Shown: piece after piece, positions 36,330 to 45,800 of the stretch
Layout of the letters: each line of letters begins with the position of its first letter
Position numbering within the stretch: the stretch's first letter is position 1
DNA from: Herbaspirillum rubrisubalbicans
Lineage (GTDB): Bacteria; Pseudomonadota; Gammaproteobacteria; Burkholderiales; Burkholderiaceae_D
Length of the DNA: 64,000 bases
Reading direction: 5' to 3'
Assembly: GCF_003719195.1 (NCBI RefSeq)
Contig: NZ_CP024996.1
Location: 4,526,001 to 4,590,000 of the forward strand
Made by a program: the position numbers and the translations under genes
Notes under the pieces: model-generated
Database searches by the model: none
Told to the model about the DNA's origin: nothing
Seen by the model: only the letters and a program-made list of their open reading frames with translations

Positions 36330-37043
36330 TCACAGATCTAACGATTGCTGGGCACGTACCTGGCCGCGGTCGAGAACACGGACCGCCACCGACTTGACGG
36401 TGGCGCCCTCGGGGATAGTCAGCAAGCCTTCTACCCGCTGGTAATACTTGAATGCGAGCCGGTAGCGCGCCTGGTCGGCGGCATTGCTTTCAGGGAAGTT
36501 GATGGTAACACCTTTGCCGCCCTGCACAATATTGACACTAAGCTGTAGGTTTCCTGCAAATTGTTGCGTTCCCCCACCACCTTGCATCACCAGCACGCGA
36601 TAACGCAGCTGGTTGGGCGCGGCCTGTTCGGCCTTGAAGCGCTGGATGGTGATGCCGGGCGCGCCCAGGTTGGTCGGCAGGAGGCTGTCGAAGAAGGCCA
36701 GGTCTTCCTTCTGGCGGTTGTTTTCCGCCTCCAGGTTCTTGACCTGGCCAGCCAGCGTGGCCTGGGCCGTCTGGGCGATCTTCAGTTCATTTTGCGACGC
36801 GTTGGAGGCAGATTGCAAGCGCTCGTTTTCAGCGGTGAGCTTCTTGACCTGCTCGCTCAACTGCTCAATCTGCTCGCTGGCATCACCGGCGTCGCCATGC
36901 AGACCCGGCAGATTGTTGCGGCCGAGCTGGTAGGTCCAGACCGCCGCCGCCGCGCCCACGGCCACCACCGCTGCCCACAGCAAGATCAGCAGCGGCAGCG
37001 GGAGATGGCGCTTGATGGTCATCTTCGGCGCAGAAATGCTCAT
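36330..37043 (-). CDS. Membrane-anchored coiled-coil protein (DUF6776-like)
   Basis: About 237 residues: short basic N-terminus, one TM helix (LPLPLLILLWAAVVAVGAAAA), a coiled coil (~50-110, heptads such as IEQLSEQVKKLTAENERLQ) and a C-terminal beta-rich domain (~115-237). The frame opens at 37133 but that start lies inside argC; ATG 37043 (MSISAPKMTIKR) or a GTG just upstream is more likely. It lies between argC and a bactofilin gene, a common betaproteobacterial order. Topology suggests a periplasmic domain; function unknown. Confidence 0.8.
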   Translation of the reverse strand: MSISAPKMTIKRHLPLPLLILLWAAVVAVGAAAAVWTYQLGRNNLPGLHGDAGDASEQIEQLSEQVKKLTAENERLQSASNASQNELKIAQTAQATLAGQVKNLEAENNRQKEDLAFFDSLLPTNLGAPGITIQRFKAEQAAPNQLRYRVLVMQGGGGTQQFAGNLQLSVNIVQGGKGVTINFPESNAADQARYRLAFKYYQRVEGLLTIPEGATVKSVAVRVLDRGQVRAQQSLDL

Positions 37044-37066
37044 GCGCCGACGCCATAAGCGGTACT

Positions 37067-38104
37067 TCACGGCAGGACCGGGACCTGTTGCAGGCCGCTG
37101 GTTTCTTCCACACCGAACATCAGGTTCATGCACTGCACGGCCTGGCCGGAGGCCCCCTTCACCAGATTGTCCTGGACCACCAGCACCACCACCGTGTCGC
37201 CGTTGTCGGGACGATGCACGGCCAGGCGCAGCATGTTGGAGGCGCGCGTGGTGCGGGTTTCAGGGTGCGAACCGAAGGGCAGCACATCGACGAAGGGCTC
37301 ATCCTTGTAAGCCTCTTCGAACAGGGCCTGCAGGGCAGCGTTGTCGATGTCGCGGGTCAGGCGTGCGTACAGCGTGGAATGCATACCGCGGATCATCGGC
37401 ACCAGGTGCGGGGTGAACAGCAGGCCGACCTTGTCGCTGGTCAGGTGCGACAGACGCTCGATGGTTTCGGGGGAGTGACGGTGACCGGAGACGCCATAGG
37501 CCTTGAAGTTGTCGGAGGCTTCCGAGAACAGCAGGCTCAGCTCCGCCTTGCGACCAGCACCGGAGACACCCGACTTGCAGTCGGCGATCAGGTGCGAGGC
37601 ATCAATCACGCCAGCCTTCAAGAGCGGGGCAAAGCCCAGTTGCATGGTGGTCGGATAGCAGCCCGGATTGCCCACCACGCGCGCCTTGCGGATGGCTTCA
37701 CGGTTCAGTTCGGGCAGGCCGTAGGCAGCCTCCTTCAACAGCTCGGTGCAGCTGTGCGGCAGCTTGTACCACTTCTCGAAGGCCGCCACGTCCTGCATCC
37801 GAAAGTCGGCGGCCAGGTCGATCACCTTCACGCCAGCGGCCACCAGTTCAGGCGCCTGGGCCATGGCCACGCCGTGCGGGGTGGCGAAGAAGACCACGTC
37901 GCAATCGTTCAGTTGAGCCTTGTCGGGCGAGGAAAACGCCACGTCCACGCGGCCACGCAGGGAAGGATACATCTCGGCCACCGGCATCCCGTCTTCCTTG
38001 CGCGAGGTCACCGCCTGCACCCGGGCTTGCGGGTGGGTGGCGAAAATACGCAGCAATTCGACGCCGGTGTAACCGGTTCCGCCAACGATACCTACCTTGA
38101 TCAT
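37067..38104 (-). CDS. argC: N-acetyl-gamma-glutamyl-phosphate reductase
   Basis: A 345-residue arginine-biosynthesis dehydrogenase. The NADP motif is [19 protein letters not shown] and the catalytic cysteine is in [23 protein letters not shown] and HRHSPE motifs are standard. The ATG at 38104 starts at the NADP-binding strand as in relatives; the frame is open 29 codons upstream without family similarity. It reduces N-acetylglutamyl phosphate to the semialdehyde. Confidence 0.96.
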   Translation of the reverse strand: MIKVGIVGGTGYTGVELLRIFATHPQARVQAVTSRKEDGMPVAEMYPSLRGRVDVAFSSPDKAQLNDCDVVFFATPHGVAMAQAPELVAAGVKVIDLAADFRMQDVAAFEKWYKLPHSCTELLKEAAYGLPELNREAIRKARVVGNPGCYPTTMQLGFAPLLKAGVIDASHLIADCKSGVSGAGRKAELSLLFSEASDNFKAYGVSGHRHSPETIERLSHLTSDKVGLLFTPHLVPMIRGMHSTLYARLTRDIDNAALQALFEEAYKDEPFVDVLPFGSHPETRTTRASNMLRLAVHRPDNGDTVVVLVVQDNLVKGASGQAVQCMNLMFGVEETSGLQQVPVLP

Positions 38105-38322
38105 GTCTGGTCCTTGCGAAAAAAGGCGAAGAAATGCGCCGGGGCACCGTAGCGCCTGACGCGCGTGTGATACACGCTGGAAAGCTTTCAATTCTAGCAG
38201 GAGAATATTTCCCGCTGATTTCTGGCCGGACAGTTATTCCCGAAATAGCCGGAATTATCCACACACTACGAGACGTCCTGCAAGCGCGAACCCGTCCCCT
38301 GCCCCAGCGGACAGGTCTGCAG

Positions 38323-38364
38323 TCAAAAAAGCAAAAAGCCGCCGGCACGTATGCCGACGGCTTT
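38323..38364 (-). terminator. Terminator of the rplM-rpsI operon
   Basis: 13-bp stem 38335-38347 / 38352-38364 with one wobble pair, 4-nt loop; on the minus strand a T-rich tract (CTTTTTGCTTTTTTG) follows, just past the rpsI stop. Confidence 0.9.
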
Positions 38365-38382
38365 CGGTAATGCAAGAAACGA

Positions 38383-38775
38383 TTAACGCTTCGAGAATTG
38401 CTTTGCGCGACGTGCCTTGCGCAGACCAACCTTCTTACGTTCGACTTCACGTGCGTCACGGGTGACGAAGCCTGCGTTGGACAGAGCCGACTTCAGGCCT
38501 GCATCGTAGTCGATCAGAGCACGGGTGATGCCGTGGCGCACAGCGCCGGCCTGGCCGGATTCGCCGCCACCGTGGACGTTCACCTTGATGTCGAAACGTT
38601 CGACGTTGCCGGTCAGTTCCAGCGGCTGACGGATCACCATCAGGCCGGTTTCGCGGGAGAAGTATTCAGCGGCGGGCTTGCCATTGACGATGATGTTGCC
38701 CGAACCTGCCTTGATGAAAACACGCGCCACTGCACTCTTGCGACGGCCGGTTCCGTAATTGTAGTTACCGATCAT
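38383..38775 (-). CDS. rpsI: 30S ribosomal protein S9
   Basis: A 130-residue protein with the S9 signature [19 protein letters not shown] and the basic C-terminal tail ending in SKR that reaches the P-site tRNA. It begins 9 bp after rplM, the universal rplM-rpsI pair. Confidence 0.98.
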   Translation of the reverse strand: MIGNYNYGTGRRKSAVARVFIKAGSGNIIVNGKPAAEYFSRETGLMVIRQPLELTGNVERFDIKVNVHGGGESGQAGAVRHGITRALIDYDAGLKSALSNAGFVTRDAREVERKKVGLRKARRAKQFSKR

Positions 38776-38784
38776 GTCTGTTCC

Positions 38785-39213
38785 TTAGAGGGCGAGGGGT
38801 TTCGGTTGCTGGGCCGAGTGCGGATGGTTGCCATCTGCATAGACCTTCAGCTTCTTGATCATGGCGTAGCCCAGCGGACCCTTGGGCAACATGCCCTTGA
38901 CGGCCTTCTCCAGCGCACGGCCGGGGAAACGCTGTTGCATCTTCAGGAAGTTGGTTTCGTAGATGCCGCCCGGATAACCGCTGTGGCGGAAATAGGTCTT
39001 TTCAGTGGCCTTGGTGCCGGTCACGCGCAGCTTGCCTGCGTTGACGACGACGATGAAGTCACCGGTATCGACGTGCGGAGTGAATTCGGGTTTGTGCTTG
39101 CCGCGCAGTCGGAGTGCCACTTCGCTGGCAACACGTCCGAGGACCAAGTCCGTCGCGTCAATCACGAACCACTCGCGCTGAACCTCATGGGCTTTAGCGG
39201 AAAAGGTCTTCAT
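38785..39213 (-). CDS. rplM: 50S ribosomal protein L13
   Basis: A 142-residue protein with L13 marks: [33 protein letters not shown], and the signature [20 protein letters not shown]. First gene of the leftward rplM-rpsI operon. Its promoter should lie in the gap to the right, but no clear hexamers were found. Confidence 0.98.
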   Translation of the reverse strand: MKTFSAKAHEVQREWFVIDATDLVLGRVASEVALRLRGKHKPEFTPHVDTGDFIVVVNAGKLRVTGTKATEKTYFRHSGYPGGIYETNFLKMQQRFPGRALEKAVKGMLPKGPLGYAMIKKLKVYADGNHPHSAQQPKPLAL

Positions 39214-39481
39214 GTTTGACTTTCTCTATCAATGTATAAACGCTCAAAATGGCGGTTCCGTTCATGCGGGGCAGCCTGTATGACCAGCCCACCCTGGGTG
39301 CTTCGCTTCGCGGACTCATCCTTTTATCTTCCCGAGCGCATGGGAAAGCCGGCAAGTATAGCCTTTTCAAGGACTTAGCGTCAAAAGGTTTCGGGGATTT
39401 GTGGTGCCGATCCGGCATGTTGACGGCATTTGCACCGCATTTCGTTGCCATCGAAACAACTTATCGCCGGCAGCGCGAAAA

Positions 39482-39670
39482 AAATGGACAAAAAAAACCC
39501 GGACACTGGGTTCCGGGTTTAATCCACACCATTGAGGAGGGTGGAGGAGACATCGTTACGTGCTGCACAGGGGCTGCAAAAACTTCCGTTGAATTGAATA
39601 TAGCAAAGGGGTTTGTGCGTTGCAATAAGCAGAAACGAATTAAATTGTAACCGTCTGAAAGTGGCGTCAC
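39482..39670 (-). ncRNA. Candidate intergenic small RNA (unverified)
   Basis: On the minus strand TACAAT (39644-39649) with GTGACG or TGTGAC 15-16 bp upstream (39665-39671) can form a promoter. About 140 nt later an intrinsic terminator follows: AAACCCGGA/TCCGGGTTT (39495-39503/39512-39520) and a run of seven T. No protein frame with a ribosome-binding site lies between. This is an inference from promoter and terminator only. Confidence 0.35.
39495..39520 (-). terminator. Orphan intrinsic terminator
   Basis: 9-bp stem with 8-nt loop followed on the minus strand by T7 and a second T-rich stretch. It would end a leftward transcript before the rplM promoter. No annotated leftward gene lies to its right before the rightward OsmC gene. 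Confidence 0.75.
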
Positions 39671-39869
39671 ACTTGAGTTACAAGAGAGTTACAAGAAGCG
39701 ATCTGCAGAAGAAAGATGCCAGAAATGAATAACTCTTCAACAATTTTTCCGCGATGCAAAAATCATTATCCTTCACCTCCCCTCGCCTTCTAGGGCCTCC
39801 GCACGGCTGCGGTCATGCCGATCAAAAGCTACAATACCAGGCTTCACTCAACCGATTTGGACGATACAG

Positions 39870-40331
39870 ATGGAATGCACAGTGCGCTGGACCGGCTTGT
39901 CCGGCATGACCTTTACGGCTGAAACGGGTTCGGGCCACCTGCTGACGATGGATGGCGCCCCCGACGGCGGTGGCCGCAACCTGGCGCCGCGTCCGATGGA
40001 AGTGGTGCTGGCCGGCACCGGTGGCTGCACCGCCTATGACGTGGTGGTGATCCTGCGCAAGAGCGGCCAGGATGTGCGCGGCTGCGACGTGACCCTGAAG
40101 TCCGAACGCGCCGAGACCGATCCCAAGGTCTTCACCAAGATCCATTTCCACTTCACCGTGCGTGGCCGCAACCTCAAGACCAATGTGGTGGAGCGCGCCA
40201 TCAAGCTGTCCCACGACAAGTATTGCTCGGCCTCGATCATGCTGGAGAAGACGGCCGAGATGACGCACTCCTTCGAGATCATCGACGACCTGACCGACAC
40301 TTCCTCGGCCGCCGCCCAGCAGCAACAGTAA
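39870..40331 (+). CDS. OsmC family protein (YhfA type)
   Basis: A 153-residue OsmC-fold protein. The two redox cysteines are in GTGGCTAYDVV and HDKYCSAS; RPMEVVLAG is the family helix. Such proteins reduce organic hydroperoxides or are of unknown role (YhfA branch). The Gln-rich tail (AAAQQQQ) is unimportant. It is convergent with coq7 across a bidirectional terminator. Confidence 0.9.
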   Translation: MECTVRWTGLSGMTFTAETGSGHLLTMDGAPDGGGRNLAPRPMEVVLAGTGGCTAYDVVVILRKSGQDVRGCDVTLKSERAETDPKVFTKIHFHFTVRGRNLKTNVVERAIKLSHDKYCSASIMLEKTAEMTHSFEIIDDLTDTSSAAAQQQQ

Positions 40332-40353
40332 GCCCAGTCGCGCAGGCGCCAAG

Positions 40354-40379
40354 AAAAAAGCGGCCGCGGCCGCTTTTTT
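40354..40379. terminator. Bidirectional terminator between OsmC gene and coq7
   Basis: 26-bp perfect palindrome with A6/T6 ends around GCGGCCG/CGGCCGC. Confidence 0.93.
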
Positions 40380-40402
40380 CTTCTACCGGCAAGGCGGCTC
40401 GA

Positions 40403-41029
40403 TCAGATCCGATACGCCACCGTGGTCATCACCTTGGCCATGAGCTTCATCAGCCCCTTGACCGGCGCCGGCATCTCGGCCGCCCCCAGGTCGCGCGCGG
40501 CCTGGCCGTGGGCGATTTCATCGATGCGCATCTGGTCGACGATGGCGCGCGAGCGGTTGTCCTGCGCCGGCAGCTTGTCCAGATGCCCCATCAGGTGATG
40601 CTCGACCTGGCGCTCGGTTTCGGAAACGAAACCCAGGTTGCGCGCATCGCCCAGGCGCGCAGCAATGCTGCCCAGCACATAGGCGCCGCCATACCACAGC
40701 GGATTGAGCAGACTGGTGTGCGAACCCAGCTCGCGCACACGTTCGGCGGTCCAGGCCAGATGATCCTCTTCCTCGATGCCGGCACGCTCGAAGGCCTGCT
40801 TGATCTCGCGGGTCTGGGCAAACCGCCCCTGGGCGTCATAGAGCGCCTGGGCACACACCTCGCCCACATTGTTGACGCGCATCAGCCCAGCCGCATGGCG
40901 CTTCTCGGCCTCACTCATGATCCCATCCGGCAGGCCGCGCCCGGGATTGGGACGGCTCTCGAAGACCACGCCATTGATCACGCGCAGCGCCTTGTCGAAA
41001 TCGTTAATCAGTTCATCGACGAATTGCAT
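40403..41029 (-). CDS. coq7: Demethoxyubiquinone hydroxylase (Coq7)
   Basis: A 208-residue di-iron monooxygenase. Carboxylate-bridged ligands are visible in NNVGEVCAQALY, EEDHLAW, TERQVEHHLMGHL and DEIAHGQAA (E and ExxH motifs). It hydroxylates demethoxyubiquinone, a late aerobic step in ubiquinone synthesis. Betaproteobacteria often have this in place of UbiF. About 100 bp separates it from pyrC, which is on the same strand. Confidence 0.95.
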   Translation of the reverse strand: MQFVDELINDFDKALRVINGVVFESRPNPGRGLPDGIMSEAEKRHAAGLMRVNNVGEVCAQALYDAQGRFAQTREIKQAFERAGIEEEDHLAWTAERVRELGSHTSLLNPLWYGGAYVLGSIAARLGDARNLGFVSETERQVEHHLMGHLDKLPAQDNRSRAIVDQMRIDEIAHGQAARDLGAAEMPAPVKGLMKLMAKVMTTVAYRI

Positions 41030-41136
41030 ACACCTCGCCTTTCTCTCGTTGTCAGTGACATCCCGGCCGCCTCGCGCTGCATCGAACAGGAGGCGAACCG
41101 GGGACGGAGGAACATGGCTGATCGGAATTGAAAAGA

Positions 41137-42171
41137 TCAGACCATCTTCCAGTGGATCTGTTCACCGGCCGACAGCGGCACCACGGTGGCCTCGCCCATG
41201 GGCAGCTCGGCCGGGATGGACCAGGTCTCGCGCTTCAAGCTCACGGTGCCGGTGTTGCGCGGCAGGTTGTAGAAGTCCGGGCCATTGAAGCTGGCGAAGG
41301 CTTCAAACTTGTCCAGCGCGCCGGCGCTGTCGAAGGCCTGGGCATACAGCTCCAGCGCGTGCAGGGCGGTGTAGCAACCGGCGCAGCCGCAGGCATGTTC
41401 CTTGACGCCCTTGGCGTGCGGCGCCGAGTCGGTGCCCAAGAAGAACTTGTCATTGCCCGAGGTGGCGGCGGCCACCAGCGCCTTGCGGTGGGTCTCGCGC
41501 TTCAAGACCGGCAGGCAGTAGTAATGCGGACGGATGCCGCCCTTGAACATCTCGTTGCGATTGAACAGCAGGTGGTGCGCCGTGATGGTAGCGGCCGTCG
41601 GGCCTTCGCCAGCCAGCACGTAGTCGGCCGCTTCCTTGGTGGTGATGTGTTCGAACACCACCTTCAGCTCGGGCATGGCCTGGCGCAGCGGCTTCATGAT
41701 GCGATCGATGAAGACCGCTTCGCGGTCGAACAGGTCGATCTCGGGATCGGTCACTTCACCATGGACCAGGAAGGGCATTCCCACTTCCTGCAATACTTCC
41801 AGCGTCTTGTAGCACTTGGACAGATCGGTCACACCAGCATCCGAATTGGTGGTGGCGCCGGCCGGATAGAGCTTGACGGCCTTGACGAAACCGCTGTCCT
41901 TGGCACGGCGGATCTCATCGGGCGGGGTATTGTCGGTCAGGTAGAGCACCATCAGCGGCTCGAAGCTCATGCCTGCCGGCAGCGCGGCCAGGATGCGCTG
42001 ACGATAGGCACCGGCCTGCTCGGTAGTGGTCACCGGCGGCTTCAGGTTGGGCATGACGATGGCGCGCGCGAACTGGCGAGCGGTGTGCGGCAGCACGTCC
42101 TGCATGGTGGCGCCGTCGCGCAGGTGCAGGTGCCAGTCGTCCGGGCGGGTGATGGTCAATACGTTGCTCAT
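41137..42171 (-). CDS. pyrC: Dihydroorotase
   Basis: A 344-residue class II dihydroorotase. The metal ligands are in DWHLHLRDG (residues ~11-19), a carboxylated-lysine region ([14 protein letters not shown]), [17 protein letters not shown] and [13 protein letters not shown]. It closes carbamoyl-aspartate to dihydroorotate in pyrimidine synthesis. Start and length match the E. coli-type enzyme. Confidence 0.96.
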   Translation of the reverse strand: MSNVLTITRPDDWHLHLRDGATMQDVLPHTARQFARAIVMPNLKPPVTTTEQAGAYRQRILAALPAGMSFEPLMVLYLTDNTPPDEIRRAKDSGFVKAVKLYPAGATTNSDAGVTDLSKCYKTLEVLQEVGMPFLVHGEVTDPEIDLFDREAVFIDRIMKPLRQAMPELKVVFEHITTKEAADYVLAGEGPTAATITAHHLLFNRNEMFKGGIRPHYYCLPVLKRETHRKALVAAATSGNDKFFLGTDSAPHAKGVKEHACGCAGCYTALHALELYAQAFDSAGALDKFEAFASFNGPDFYNLPRNTGTVSLKRETWSIPAELPMGEATVVPLSAGEQIHWKMV

Positions 42172-42342
42172 TGCGGGTCTTTCGGTCTTGGAGTGGGTGT
42201 CGGTCTGAGGGTCAGGCGAGGCATCCCGGCGGATGCGGGCTGTGGAGAGCCAGCCGCGATGTCTTCAGGATCGACATTCTACCGTAGCCGTCAAGCACCC
42301 CGGAGCACCCGCCCTGCCGCCCTTTTGATATAGCCCAAACGA

Positions 42343-42374
42343 CAAGGGCCGCCCCGTTGCCGGAGCGGCCCTTG
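42343..42374 (-). terminator. Probable terminator of the glt operon
   Basis: 10-bp perfect stem CAAGGGCCGC / GCGGCCCTTG with a 12-nt loop that can pair further. The T-tract on the minus strand (TTGTCGTTT) is interrupted, so efficiency is uncertain. Confidence 0.65.
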
Positions 42375-42396
42375 CTGCAGCACAGGACTGGCGCGA

Positions 42397-43125
42397 TCAG
42401 TGCGTGATGATCTTGGCCAGGAAGTCGCGTGCGCGTTCCGAACGCGGCGAAGCGAAGAACTCATCCTTGGCGCAATCTTCCACCACCACGCCCTTGTCCA
42501 TGAACACCACGCGGTTGGCGACCTTGCGGGCAAAGCCCATTTCGTGGGTCACGACCATCATGGTCATGCCTTCCTGGGCCAGGCCGACCATGACGTCCAG
42601 CACTTCATTGATCATTTCCGGGTCCAGCGCCGAGGTCGGTTCATCGAACAGCATGGCGATCGGATCCATCGACAGCGCACGGGCAATGGCCACGCGCTGC
42701 TGCTGGCCACCGGAGAGCTGGCCGGGGAACTTGTCCTTGTGCGCCAACAGGCCCACGCGGTCCAGGTACTTCAGGCCCTTTTCGGTGGCCTCTTCCTTGG
42801 AGCGGCCCAGCACCTTGATCTGGCCGATGGTCAGGTTCTCGCGAATGGACAGGTGCGGGAACAGTTCGAAGTTCTGGAACACCATGCCGATGCGCGCGCG
42901 CAGCTTGGACAGGTTGGTCTTGGGGTCACCCACCGAGACGCCATCGACGGTGATGGTGCCTTTCTGAAACGGCTCCAGGCCGTTGACGGTCTTGATCAGC
43001 GTGGACTTGCCCGAACCGGACGGGCCGCACACCACCACCACGTCACCCTTCTTGACGGAGGTCGAGCAGTCGGTCAGGACCTGGAAGCTGCCATACCACT
43101 TGCTGACATTGTTGAGTTCAATCAT
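42397..43125 (-). CDS. gltL: Glutamate/aspartate ABC transporter ATP-binding protein
   Basis: A 242-residue polar amino acid ABC ATPase: Walker A GPSGSGKST, Q-loop FQNFELFPHL, signature LSGGQQQRVAIARAL, Walker B MLFDEPTSALDPE, H-loop VTHEM. The ATG at 43125 follows AGGAGAAACAA; the longer frame adds an unrelated N-terminus. Last gene of gltIJKL. Confidence 0.93.
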   Translation of the reverse strand: MIELNNVSKWYGSFQVLTDCSTSVKKGDVVVVCGPSGSGKSTLIKTVNGLEPFQKGTITVDGVSVGDPKTNLSKLRARIGMVFQNFELFPHLSIRENLTIGQIKVLGRSKEEATEKGLKYLDRVGLLAHKDKFPGQLSGGQQQRVAIARALSMDPIAMLFDEPTSALDPEMINEVLDVMVGLAQEGMTMMVVTHEMGFARKVANRVVFMDKGVVVEDCAKDEFFASPRSERARDFLAKIITH

Positions 43126-43206
43126 TTGTTTCTCCTGGATTTCTGAATTCTGGATTGACTGGCCGTCCGCCTCGCTATAGCGCACCGGCGACGGCCGTCA
43201 AAGGCA

Positions 43207-43902
43207 TTAGCGGATGATGGCGATCTTCTTCTGGAAGCGCTTGACCAGTTGCGACAAGCTGAAACTGAGAATGAAGTAGACCACGGCCACGAACAGGTAC
43301 ATTTCTACCAGACGGCCATCACGCTGAGCGATCTTGGAGGCGCTGGTGACGAAGTCCGGCACCGAACCCAGCACATAGACCAGCGAGACGTCCTGGAACA
43401 ACACGATGGTTTGCGTGAGCAGGATCGGCGTCATGTTGCGGAAGGCCTGGGGCAGCACCACGTTGCCCATCATCTGCCAGTAGTTCATGCCGATGGCATA
43501 GCCGGCGAACACCTGGCCACGCGGGATGGACTGGATGCCCGAACGCATGATCTCGCAGTAGTAAGCCGCCTCGAACAGGATGAAGGTGATCAAGGCCGAT
43601 TCGAAGGCGCCGACCTGGATAGGTTCGGAGGCGCCGATGATCCAGGCGCCGATGAAGGGCACCAGGAAGTAGAACCAGAAGATCACCAGCACCAGCGGAA
43701 TGGAGCGGATCAGGTTGACGTAGGTGGTGGCGATGAACGACAACGGCTTGTTGGAAGACAGGCGCATCATGGCCAACAGCGTACCCAGGATGATGCCGCC
43801 GGCCATGGCCGAGAAGGTCAGGATCAGGGTGAACTTCAGGCCGGTCGTAAACAGGTAGATCCAGGAACGCTGGATGACGTCGAAATCGAAATTGCTGAAC
43901 AT
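43207..43902 (-). CDS. gltK: Glutamate/aspartate ABC transporter permease GltK
   Basis: A 231-residue HisM-type permease with about five TM helices and the EAA loop (EAAYYCEIMRSGIQSIPRGQ). Three bp after gltJ, so co-translated. It forms the membrane channel with GltJ. Confidence 0.92.
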   Translation of the reverse strand: MFSNFDFDVIQRSWIYLFTTGLKFTLILTFSAMAGGIILGTLLAMMRLSSNKPLSFIATTYVNLIRSIPLVLVIFWFYFLVPFIGAWIIGASEPIQVGAFESALITFILFEAAYYCEIMRSGIQSIPRGQVFAGYAIGMNYWQMMGNVVLPQAFRNMTPILLTQTIVLFQDVSLVYVLGSVPDFVTSASKIAQRDGRLVEMYLFVAVVYFILSFSLSQLVKRFQKKIAIIR

Positions 43903-43905
43903 GGA

Positions 43906-44655
43906 TCAATGTCCTCCTGCGCTGGTGCTGCCGCCGGTGATGTAGCCCGGAACGGCGGTGACTTTTTCCAGCAGACGCGCCATGAACAGGGCGATGACGG
44001 AAATGATCACGTAGATGACGGTGGCACCGGTGAGCGCCTCGAACGTCTGGAAGGTAAATTCACGCATCGAGTAGGTCGCCGCAGTGAGCTCGACCAAGCC
44101 GATGGTCAGTGCCACCGAACTGTTCTTGATGATGGCGGCAAACTCGTTGGTCAGTGCCGGGATGATGATGCGGAAGGCCATCGGCAAGAGCACATAGCGA
44201 TAGGTCTGCACCGGCGTCAAGCCCAGTGCGGCACCGGCCATGCGCTGGCCGCGCGGCAGTGCCTGGATGCCGGTGGTCACCTGCACCGCCACGCGGGAAG
44301 AGGTGAAGAAGCCCAGCGCCAGGGTCGCGGTCACGAAGGACGCATTGGGCAGGCCCTTGATCCAGTCGCCCATGGCCGTAGGCAGCAGTTCGGGCATCAC
44401 GAAGTACCACAGGAACATCTGCACCAGCAGCGGAATGTTGCGGAACAGTTCCACGTAGCCATTGGCGATGCGTACGACCCAGGGTTTGGTGGTGGTACGC
44501 AGGGTACCGAAGATGGTGCCCAGGATCAGTGCCATGATCCAGGCGCAGGCGGCCGTAGCCAGGGTCCATTTCAGGCCCGCCAGCAGCGTATCGATATAAG
44601 GGATTCCATCGGGAGACATCTCCCAGAAAATCCCCCAGTTCCAGTTGTAATGCAT
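43906..44655 (-). CDS. gltJ: Glutamate/aspartate ABC transporter permease GltJ
   Basis: A 249-residue HisQ/GltJ-type permease, opening MHYNWNWGIFWEMSPDG as GltJ proteins do, with the EAA-type loop SSRVAVQVTTGIQALPRGQRMAGAALGL. It is separated from the binding-protein gene by 197 bp containing an attenuator-like hairpin. Confidence 0.93.
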   Translation of the reverse strand: MHYNWNWGIFWEMSPDGIPYIDTLLAGLKWTLATAACAWIMALILGTIFGTLRTTTKPWVVRIANGYVELFRNIPLLVQMFLWYFVMPELLPTAMGDWIKGLPNASFVTATLALGFFTSSRVAVQVTTGIQALPRGQRMAGAALGLTPVQTYRYVLLPMAFRIIIPALTNEFAAIIKNSSVALTIGLVELTAATYSMREFTFQTFEALTGATVIYVIISVIALFMARLLEKVTAVPGYITGGSTSAGGH

Positions 44656-44803
44656 AAATACCCTCGTCTGTGGTTCGAATCTGTATCGAGTCGTTTATCG
44701 ATCGGGCGCGTTCACCAGGCCAATGCCGCGCCACTTATTTTTGATAGAGGGCCGAAGCACCACTGCCTTGCCCGCAGGCAAGCGTGGCAACGTCGGCTAA
44801 ACA

Positions 44804-44826
44804 AAACGGGGGACTGGCCCCCGTTT
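44804..44826 (-). terminator. Intercistronic attenuator between gltI and gltJ
   Basis: 9-bp perfect stem AAACGGGGG (44804-44812) / CCCCCGTTT (44818-44826), 5-nt loop; on the minus strand TTTTGTTT follows. It lies 27 bp after the gltI stop and would let only part of transcription reach the permease and ATPase genes. Confidence 0.8.
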
Positions 44827-44852
44827 CGTCAGATTGCACCAGGCAATGCCGA

Positions 44853-45800
44853 TTACTTCTTCTTGCCCAGGTTCTTCTGGGCTTCCGGCACCACAGCGTA
44901 GGCCGCCGGATCGTAGGAATCGGTCGGTTTGGCCAGCACGGCCTGCAGTTGCGGGCTCATCGGCACGTTCAGGTTGACACCCTTGGGCGGGATCGGCGAC
45001 TGGAACCACTTGGCGTAGATCTTCTTGATGTCGTCGCCCTTGTAGACCACGGTCAGCGCATCATCGACCACCTTCTTGAAGTCCTTGTCACCCTTGGGCA
45101 GGATCAGGCCATACGGCTCCACCGACAGGGCTTCCGCCGACACCTGGTAGTCGCCAGGCGCCTTGGAATTGGCGGCCAGCGAGGACAGCAGGATGTCGTC
45201 CATCACGAAGGCAGCGGCACGGCCGGTTTCCACCATCAGGAAGGCTTCGGCGTGATCCTTGGCAGCCAGGATGTTCATGCCCAGATTGCGTTCGGCATTC
45301 AGTGCGGTGATCTGCTTCAGGTTGGAAGTGCCCGAGGTCGAGACCACGGTCTTGCCCTTCAGGTCTTCCAGGGTCTTCAGGTTGGCCGACTTCTTGGACA
45401 GGAATTTGTTGGCGGTCACGAACTCGGTCACCGAGAAGGCCACCTGGTTCCAGCGCTCCTGATTGTTGGTCGCGGAGTCGCAGGAAATGTCAGTGGTACC
45501 GTTGGCAATGAGCGGAATACGGGTAGCCGAAGTCACCGGCACCATCTTGATGTTCAGCGAGGTCAGGCCCAGCTTCTTCTGGATGGCGGTCGCGGCCTTC
45601 AAGCACAGGTCGATCGAGTAGCCTTGATAGGACTGCTTGTCGTCCAGATAGGAGAAGGGAATCGACGAATCACGCACGCCCAGTGTCAGGGTGCCGGAGT
45701 CCTTGATCTTCTTCAGACGGCCGGTGAATTCTTCTGCGTGCACCGAGCTCATCAGAACGCTTGCCCCAACCAACACCCCTGCTAGCTTCAATAACTTCAT
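44853..45800 (-). CDS. gltI: Glutamate/aspartate ABC transporter substrate-binding protein
   Basis: A 315-residue periplasmic binding protein. Sec signal peptide MKLLKLAGVLVGASVLMSSVHA (cleavage before EEF). The family-3 fold shows LGVRDSSIPFSYLD, YSIDLCLKAATAI and CDSATNNQERW, where GltI has its ligand-binding serine and threonines, and a lysine-rich end. AGGAGG precedes the ATG. First gene of gltIJKL, near gdhA. Confidence 0.92.
   Translation of the reverse strand: MKLLKLAGVLVGASVLMSSVHAEEFTGRLKKIKDSGTLTLGVRDSSIPFSYLDDKQSYQGYSIDLCLKAATAIQKKLGLTSLNIKMVPVTSATRIPLIANGTTDISCDSATNNQERWNQVAFSVTEFVTANKFLSKKSANLKTLEDLKGKTVVSTSGTSNLKQITALNAERNLGMNILAAKDHAEAFLMVETGRAAAFVMDDILLSSLAANSKAPGDYQVSAEALSVEPYGLILPKGDKDFKKVVDDALTVVYKGDDIKKIYAKWFQSPIPPKGVNLNVPMSPQLQAVLAKPTDSYDPAAYAVVPEAQKNLGKKK

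Larger units (their letters stand above)
39214..39869. other. 656-bp intergenic region between rplM and OsmC gene
   Basis: Several overlapping frames of 69-133 codons exist, none with recognisable protein features. The right half (39590-39780) is A+T-rich. A strong minus-strand terminator (39482-39520) belongs to no known gene and is preceded by promoter-like hexamers, giving a candidate small RNA. Confidence 0.5.

Noticed and set aside
39249..39650. 133-codon rightward open frame between rplM and the OsmC gene
   Set aside because: No family resemblance; it runs through an intrinsic terminator hairpin.
44672..44681. GGTTCGAATC, a tRNA T-loop look-alike
   Set aside because: The flanking bases do not pair as a T-stem and no anticodon or acceptor stem lies upstream.
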